Part shown: in pieces, positions 59,080 through 64,000 of the stretch | How the letters are laid out: each line of letters starts with the position of its first letter | How positions within the stretch are numbered: position 1 is the first letter of the stretch | Assembly (NCBI GenBank): GCA_035502775.1 | Contig: DATJUB010000084.1 | Span: 1-64,000, forward strand | From: 67-14 sp035502775 | Lineage (GTDB): Bacteria; Actinomycetota; Thermoleophilia; Solirubrobacterales; 70-9 | DNA length: 64,000 nucleotides | Reading direction: 5' to 3' | Program-made: the position numbers and the translations under genes | Notes under the pieces: generated by a model | Told to the model about the DNA's origin: nothing | Databases searched by the model: none | What the model saw: only the letters and a program-made list of their open reading frames with translations

Positions 59080-60986
59080 GACGGAGCGGTCACCGTGGTC
59101 GGTTTGGGTTCGGGCACATCGGATTCAGCATCTCCACCCATGATCGCGTGGCGCGCACCGGGCGTGCCGAACTCGTACGGACCACCGACGACACGCGGGA
59201 TCTCATCGAAGTTGAACACGGGCGGCGGCGAGGAGACCTGCCACTCGATCGTGTTGGCGCGCCAGGGGTTGTCGCCGGCCTTCGGGCCGAACCGCCAGCT
59301 GACGATCATGTTGTAGAAGAAGACCAGCTGGACCGCGCCCAGGATGAAGGCGAAGACCGAGATGAAGAGGTTCCAATCGCCGTACTGACTGGCGTAGTCG
59401 GCGACACGCCTGGGCATGCCGTCCATGCCGACCCAGTGCATCGGGACGAAGGTGCCCCAGGTGCCGATCACGGTGCCCCAGAAGTGGATGCGGCCGAGCT
59501 TCTCGTCGTACATGCGGCCGGTCATCTTCGGGAACCAGTGATAGATCCCGGCGAAGATCGTGAACACCGATCCGCCGAACAGCACGAAGTGAATGTGGGC
59601 GACGATGAAGTACGTGTCCGACACGTGGATGTCGATCGGGATCATGCCGAGCATGACGCCCGAGATACCGCCGATGGTGAAGGTCACGATGAAGGCGAGC
59701 GAGAACAGCATCGCCGTCGAGTACGTGTGGATCTTGCCGTAGAACAGCGTTCCCAGCCAGGAGAAGACCTTGATTCCGGTGGGCACCGCGATCAGCAGCG
59801 TGGTGAACATGATCGGCACGCGCAGCCAGCTGAACATTCCGGCGACGAACATGTGGTGGGCCCAGACCGAGTAGCTGAGCACGACGATGCCGATCAGCGC
59901 CAGGGCCATCAATCGATAGCCGAACACGGGCTTTCGGGCATGGGTCGAGATGATCTCGGAGACGATCCCGAATCCGGGCAGCATCATGATGTACACCGCT
60001 GGATGCGAGTAGAACCAGAAGATGTGCTGGTAGGAGAGGACGTCACCTCCCTGCAGGAACTCGAAGAAGTTCATGCCGAGCACCCGGTCGAAGAGGACCA
60101 TGAACTGGGCGCCCGCGATGAACGGGGTCGCGCCGACCACGAGCAGCGAGGTCGAGAGGTTGGCCCAGACCAGCAGCGGCATGCGCCACAGGTTCATGCC
60201 GGGGGCACGCATGGTGATGATCGTGACCAGGAAGTTCAGCGCGGTCGCGATCGACGACGCACCGGCGAACTGCACGCCGATGTTGAAGAAGGTCTGGCCC
60301 AACGGCGCCCCTGTCGAGAGCGGCGCGTACCCGGTCCAACCGGCGTCGAACGAGCCGCCCGGAGCGAGGAACGAGCTGATGAAGATGATGCCGGCGATCG
60401 GCAGCAGCCAGAAACTGAGGGCGTTGAGCCTCGGGAAGGCCATGTCCGGCGCGCCGATCATCAGCGGCAGGACGTAGTTGGCCAGTCCGGCGAAGACCGG
60501 AATGATGAACAGGAAGATCATCACCACGGCGTGCGTGGAGAAGAGTCCGTTGAAGGTGTTGGCCGCCACGATCTGGCTGCCGGGCTGGGCGAGCTCCGCC
60601 CGCATCAGCAGTGCCAGCAATCCGCCGATCAGGAAGAAGATCAGGGTGACGACGACGTACTGGGTGCCGATCACCTTGTGATCGGTGTTGAACTTGAAGT
60701 AGTCCTTCCAGCTGGTCGCGCCGTGACCGGAATGGTCTTCCGGGATGGTCGGCTTGCCCGCCGCCCAACGGAACCAGTAGTCGAACGCGCCGAAGCCGAT
60801 CAGGAAACCGAACGGAGCGGTGATCAGCGGCACCACGACGTGCGGGTAGCCGGTCTGTTCGGTCTGGAAGATGTCGAGACCCATGAGGGCTCGCAACCCG
60901 ATGACCAGGAGGAAGCCGAACGCGGCGCCCACCAGGGTGCCGATCGCCCCGCGGTACCACCCCGGTTGCTTAATTGCGTATGCCAT
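59076..60986 (-). CDS. ctaD: Cytochrome c oxidase subunit I (aa3 type)
   Basis: A 636-residue catalytic subunit with all ligands: heme a His152 (STHAVVM) and His466, CuB His328, His377 and His378, heme a3 His464, and the cross-linked Tyr332 (HPAVY). D-channel residues are present in APDMAFPRLNA, and the K-channel Lys in TGIKVFSW. An extra N-terminal region of about 100 residues with two helices (GTLVGAAFGFLLVIGLRAL, VVVPLITAPFGFLIGFGAF) precedes the oxidase core. It reduces O2 to water at the heme a3-CuB site. ATG start, 14 bases after the ctaC stop. Confidence 0.96.
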   Translation of the reverse strand: MAYAIKQPGWYRGAIGTLVGAAFGFLLVIGLRALMGLDIFQTEQTGYPHVVVPLITAPFGFLIGFGAFDYWFRWAAGKPTIPEDHSGHGATSWKDYFKFNTDHKVIGTQYVVVTLIFFLIGGLLALLMRAELAQPGSQIVAANTFNGLFSTHAVVMIFLFIIPVFAGLANYVLPLMIGAPDMAFPRLNALSFWLLPIAGIIFISSFLAPGGSFDAGWTGYAPLSTGAPLGQTFFNIGVQFAGASSIATALNFLVTIITMRAPGMNLWRMPLLVWANLSTSLLVVGATPFIAGAQFMVLFDRVLGMNFFEFLQGGDVLSYQHIFWFYSHPAVYIMMLPGFGIVSEIISTHARKPVFGYRLMALALIGIVVLSYSVWAHHMFVAGMFSWLRVPIMFTTLLIAVPTGIKVFSWLGTLFYGKIHTYSTAMLFSLAFIVTFTIGGISGVMLGMIPIDIHVSDTYFIVAHIHFVLFGGSVFTIFAGIYHWFPKMTGRMYDEKLGRIHFWGTVIGTWGTFVPMHWVGMDGMPRRVADYASQYGDWNLFISVFAFILGAVQLVFFYNMIVSWRFGPKAGDNPWRANTIEWQVSSPPPVFNFDEIPRVVGGPYEFGTPGARHAIMGGDAESDVPEPKPTTVTAPS

Positions 60987-61000
60987 CTAGCTGTCCTCCA

Positions 61001-61840
61001 TCATGACTGATCGACATTGTCCTTCTCGGTTTCATCAACCCCACTGCTGTCAATGCCGTCACTTTTCTCTTGGATCTGCTTCTCGAGTTCGAGGGCCTGA
61101 TCGGCCGTCATCACGAGCTGCTCGGGAACCTCTGAATCGAGTCCCTTGACCCATTTGGCGTAATCCTCTTCGGATTCGACGACCACCTTGGCTCGCATGG
61201 TGGTGTGGCCGATACCGCAAAGTTCTGTACAGATCAGCTGATAGGTGCCGATCTTGTCGGGAGTCACGATCGCGTCGGTCGTGATGCCGGGGACGTTGTC
61301 CTTCTTGATCCGCCACTCGGGCACCCAGAAGGAGTGGATCACGTCCTGCGCGTGGAGCTGGAAGTCGATCTGGCGGTTCACGGGGACGTGAAGCTCACCC
61401 TCCGACCACTTGTTGCCGTTCTCCGGGTAACCGAAGGTCCAGGCGAACTGCTGCGAGTAGACGTTGACCGTGAGGCGGTCCGGATCTTCCTTCTCGATGT
61501 CGTTGAGGACGATCCAGCTGTAGCCACCGGCGAAGAGCACGATGATGGTCGGGATCAGAGTCCAGATGATCTCGAGCTTGGTGTTGCCGTGGATCGGCAG
61601 TCCGTCGCTCTCGTCTCCGGGCTTGACCCGCCACTTGATCAGGGCGTAGCCGAGGGCGACGCATACGCCCGCGAAGATGAACGACGAAAGGACGATCATG
61701 ATGTCCAGCAGTCGGTCGATGTCGGGCGCGGCCGTAGAGGCCTCGTCTCCGAACCAGTTGAACTGCAACAGGACGACGGAAATTATCGCGCCCGAGGCAA
61801 GGGTGGCCAGCGCCAGTTTCAAATATGGAAGTCGAGTCAT
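61001..61840 (-). CDS. ctaC: Cytochrome c oxidase subunit II with CuA
   Basis: A 279-residue subunit with an N-terminal signal/anchor, a second TM (about 47-70), a third hydrophobic segment (93-112), and a cupredoxin domain holding the CuA site: His169 (DVIHSFWVPEW), Cys204-x-Glu206-x-Cys208, His212 and Met215 in CTELCGIGHTTM. The electron entry aromatic region is FAWTFGYPENG. It accepts electrons from cytochrome c. First gene of the canonical oxidase operon. Confidence 0.96.
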   Translation of the reverse strand: MTRLPYLKLALATLASGAIISVVLLQFNWFGDEASTAAPDIDRLLDIMIVLSSFIFAGVCVALGYALIKWRVKPGDESDGLPIHGNTKLEIIWTLIPTIIVLFAGGYSWIVLNDIEKEDPDRLTVNVYSQQFAWTFGYPENGNKWSEGELHVPVNRQIDFQLHAQDVIHSFWVPEWRIKKDNVPGITTDAIVTPDKIGTYQLICTELCGIGHTTMRAKVVVESEEDYAKWVKGLDSEVPEQLVMTADQALELEKQIQEKSDGIDSSGVDETEKDNVDQS

Positions 61841-61892
61841 GAGACGACCGGCATTCTATTGATGCTGCGGGCGAAAGGGTTCCGCGCCTCGC

Positions 61893-63422
61893 TCACGGTT
61901 TCAGCACCGGACGGACTTGGCCTGCTGATGCGGAAATCACGTCCCTCGCGACACCCTGCCAACTCCAATTCCGATCAGCGGAGTCGGCTATATCCCGGCC
62001 GATCGCGGCTCTTTCGGAGGGCTCGAGGGCAAGCCAGCCGTTGATCCGGTCGGCGAGATCGGAGACCGCCCGGGGACCGAGGTCGAAGCCGATCAGGTCC
62101 GCTGCCGCCGGAACCTCGTCGCTCAGCGTCTTCGTGACTTCGGCCAGACCGGAGTGTTCGGCGCAGATCGGCAGCACCCCGCAGGACGCGCCTTCGGCCG
62201 CAACCATGCCGAATGCCTCGGGGAACGTGCTGGGAACGACCATCGCGTCGGAAGCGGGCAGGACGCCGGCGACCTCGTCGTGTTCGAACCGGCCGCCGAA
62301 CGAGATGCTGCCGTTCGCCGCGATCGCCGCCTCGCGGTAGCCCTCGGGCGGCGAATCAAGGAAATCCATGAGATAGGTGAGCGGCCCGGCCTCGCCGCCC
62401 TCCAGCGCCCGGCCCTCCTCGGCGATGTGCCGGGCCGCGTCCAGATCGCCCTCGCCGAGCGCGGTCACCAAGGCCCGCAGGCCGGCTTCGTAGGCACCGA
62501 AGCCGATCAGCAGCAGCCGCGCGCCCGGATTGGCGGCGTGGACCAGCGGCCAGGCCGCCACCGCCAGGTCGACTCCCTTCGAGACGATCATCTTGCCGAC
62601 GAACATCACCCGCGGACCCGCGGCCGCGGCGTACTCGCGCAGACCGTTGACCGCATCCTCCTCCTCCCTTCCGAACACGGTCGAGGGCGGCCCATGATCG
62701 ATCCGCTCCGCCAGATCGATCAGCGACGCGGTCCTGCGGTCCGCCGGGATCGCCTTGAACTCGTCGGTGTCGACCCCGGGCGGCCCCATGCCGGTCTTCG
62801 ACTCGAGGTCGAGGCCGGGCACGGCCTCCCACAGGCTCGCGGCCGTGTGATGCGAGCCGACCAGCACCGCCGCGGCGGGCTCGAGGCCCTCCTTCGCGAA
62901 CGGAACGAAACGGGGGAACGGCTTGACGATGTACTCGAGGTCGGAGCCGTGGTTCTTGACCGCGTAGGGCCGGACTCCGGCCCGGGCGAAGATCACGGGT
63001 CCCATGATCAGATGGTTGGCCAGCGCCGCGTCGTGGCCACCGATCCGCAGCAGCACGTCCTGGACGGCCGACACGTTCACCTTTATGTAGTGCTCGACCT
63101 CCTCCTCGCTCAGGCGGGGGAAGGCACGGGCCTCGAACCCTTCGTAGGGGTCCTCCACGTATACGGGCAGGAGATCGCCGATCGGCGGGCGGTACACGGC
63201 GACCGTTCCGCCTTCCCGCGCCGACCGCAGGTCCTCGACCGCCAGCTCACCCCCATCCCAGGTTCCGATCCGGTCGACCCACTCCAGCTTCTCCGCGTCC
63301 CGGTCCTGGCAGAGCAGATGGACGTCGTGCCCCAGTCTGGCCAGCGCCTGCGCCAGATTCGCGTTGTAGATGTTGCTGCCGGTGCCGCGCAGGAGATAGC
63401 CGTGGAATATGAGGATCTTCAT
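61893..63422 (-). CDS. Glycosyltransferase, GT4-like (GT-B fold)
   Basis: A 509-residue retaining glycosyltransferase. N-terminal MKILIFHGYLLRGTGSNIYNANLAQALARLGH is the acceptor-side Rossmann start; VMFVGKMIVSKGVDLAVAAWPLV opens the donor domain; the E-x7-E motif is in PEAFGMVAAEGASCGVLPI. An inserted region (about 255-280, 325-360) makes it longer than the usual 380-410 residues. The sugar and acceptor are unknown. Divergent from the small zinc-ribbon gene with 20 bases between starts. Confidence 0.87.
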   Translation of the reverse strand: MKILIFHGYLLRGTGSNIYNANLAQALARLGHDVHLLCQDRDAEKLEWVDRIGTWDGGELAVEDLRSAREGGTVAVYRPPIGDLLPVYVEDPYEGFEARAFPRLSEEEVEHYIKVNVSAVQDVLLRIGGHDAALANHLIMGPVIFARAGVRPYAVKNHGSDLEYIVKPFPRFVPFAKEGLEPAAAVLVGSHHTAASLWEAVPGLDLESKTGMGPPGVDTDEFKAIPADRRTASLIDLAERIDHGPPSTVFGREEEDAVNGLREYAAAAGPRVMFVGKMIVSKGVDLAVAAWPLVHAANPGARLLLIGFGAYEAGLRALVTALGEGDLDAARHIAEEGRALEGGEAGPLTYLMDFLDSPPEGYREAAIAANGSISFGGRFEHDEVAGVLPASDAMVVPSTFPEAFGMVAAEGASCGVLPICAEHSGLAEVTKTLSDEVPAAADLIGFDLGPRAVSDLADRINGWLALEPSERAAIGRDIADSADRNWSWQGVARDVISASAGQVRPVLKP

Positions 63423-63442
63423 TAAGAGTTATTCTCCCGCAA

Positions 63443-63706
63443 ATGAGCACGACCAACGAGCAGATCTACCGCCTCCGGGCGCCCGCCTCCGGGCGCGAAG
63501 CGTTCGCCACCGCCGAGCAGGGTGTCGTCTACCGCGACGCCGAGACCGGCGAAGCGATGGATCCGGTCGCGCAGGTCCTGCCGCTCTCCCCTTCGGCCTC
63601 GCGCCTGCCGCGCACCCCGGTGAACCTCAAGGTCTGCCGCCGCTGCGAGCAGCTCACCGCCCGCGACCTCGCCACCTGCGAGTTCTGCGGTCTGCCGTTC
63701 GGCTAG
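63443..63706 (+). CDS. Small protein with C-terminal zinc ribbon
   Basis: An 87-residue protein. The N-terminal 60 residues are polar and unassigned; the C-terminus carries CRRCEQLTARDLATCEFCG, two CxxC pairs that should bind one zinc ion. It is divergent from the glycosyltransferase gene and followed by a hairpin terminator. No function known. Confidence 0.65.
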   Translation: MSTTNEQIYRLRAPASGREAFATAEQGVVYRDAETGEAMDPVAQVLPLSPSASRLPRTPVNLKVCRRCEQLTARDLATCEFCGLPFG

Positions 63707-63712
63707 CTTCGC

Positions 63713-63736
63713 GGCCCCTGGCTTTGCTCAGGGGCC
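63713..63736 (+). terminator. Hairpin terminator after the zinc-ribbon gene
   Basis: GGCCCCTG-GCTTTGCT-CAGGGGCC, 8-bp perfect stem 6 bases after the stop, followed by TTCGC. Confidence 0.65.
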
Positions 63737-63769
63737 TTCGCAGCAATCAGTCTCTACCGATACGGTGTC

Positions 63770-63790
63770 GTTCGATGTGATTCATCGAAC
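63770..63790 (+). promoter_or_regulatory. Inverted repeat upstream of the last gene
   Basis: GTTCGATG-TGATT-CATCGAAC has perfect 8-bp arms and ends 15 bases before the ATG at 63806, just ahead of the AAAGGAG ribosome site (63795-63801). A likely operator or a 5'-leader hairpin. Confidence 0.5.
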
Positions 63791-63805
63791 TATCAAAGGA
63801 GACAC

Positions 63806-64000
63806 ATGCAGGGTCTATTTAGGCGGGCATTTCGTATTACCGCCATCTTGACAATGGCTTTCGGGGCTGCTGTCGCGGCACCATCGGCTGCGCAGGGGGA
63901 CCTTTTTGAAGGAGGACCCAACCAGGACTGCTTCTCGGGGACGAACGGAGCTGACACGATGAGAGGCTACGGCAGCGCCGACGCTCTCTGGGGCGGCCCA
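63806..64000 (+). CDS. Secreted protein with RTX-like start (runs off right edge)
   Basis: ATG 63806 has AAAGGAG upstream. The first 33 residues are a signal peptide (RRAFRITAILTMAFGAAVAAPSAAQG). The mature start reads CFSGTNGADTMRGYGSADALWGGP, the beginning of RTX-type calcium-binding nonapeptide repeats (GGxGxDxL). The gene continues beyond the window. GC content is visibly lower in the first 100 bases than in neighbouring genes. Confidence 0.65.
   Translation, partial: MQGLFRRAFRITAILTMAFGAAVAAPSAAQGDLFEGGPNQDCFSGTNGADTMRGYGSADALWGGP

Overview
The window is GC-rich (coding regions well above 60% GC by eye) and carries genes typical of Actinomycetota: actinobacterial-type heme A synthase, CysA-type thiosulfate sulfurtransferase, and many GTG/TTG starts with 4-base stop/start overlaps. 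The mix, with two heme-copper oxidase loci and many FCD-type GntR regulators, looks most like Thermoleophilia (Solirubrobacterales). That lineage is an inference from gene content; no rRNA or marker tree is available here.

Layout. 1-2,450: small minus-strand genes including two tandem phage tail-fibre-like paralogs, lying on the 3' side of a tRNA-Arg(UCU) gene (2,615-2,688); this looks like the tRNA-proximal end of a prophage or island. 2,700-7,470: a large polytopic membrane protein, a secreted SGNH hydrolase and a degenerate metallo-beta-lactamase-fold protein. 7,477-13,170: gdhA, a GntR regulator with two palindromes at its promoter, the pyruvate-dehydrogenase-type operon pdhABC, and tRNA-Pro(UGG). 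13,281-23,465: housekeeping and accessory genes (epimerase, bile-acid-type symporter, FMO, DUF1015, AI-2E transporter, PduO, OsmC, SDR, winged-helix protein, apt, NUDIX). 23,489-28,761: sulfurtransferase, class IV aminotransferase, a 100-nt structured tandem repeat, trxB, a flippase-like protein and a PAP2 phosphatase.

28,797-35,157 is the most unusual region. It holds a subunit I/II pair of the heme-copper oxidase family in which nearly every metal ligand and proton-channel residue is replaced although the reading frames are intact. With it lie ctaB, a 37-residue membrane peptide, a subunit-IV-like protein, a CBS protein, a diheme cytochrome c lipoprotein and ctaA. A fully canonical aa3-type oxidase operon (ctaC-ctaD-duplicated stress-like protein-ctaE-ctaF) lies separately at 57,280-61,840, so the two can be compared residue by residue.

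35,248-48,402 is a catabolic regulon: class III aminotransferase (divergent), enolase-like protein, FCD GntR regulator, glycerate 2-kinase, a spermidine/putrescine-type ABC transporter with two tandem binding proteins, an FAD oxidoreductase, an M20 amidohydrolase and a cupin. The same 18-bp operator-like sequence precedes both the enolase-like gene and the regulator. 48,549-52,352 encodes two large convergent secreted proteins (8 x 51-residue repeats; glycine-rich plus Ig-like). 52,469-56,459 holds an alpha-oxoamine synthase/aminotransferase pair and alkaline phosphatase. The right end holds a glycosyltransferase, a small zinc-ribbon protein and the start of a secreted protein with RTX-like sequence.
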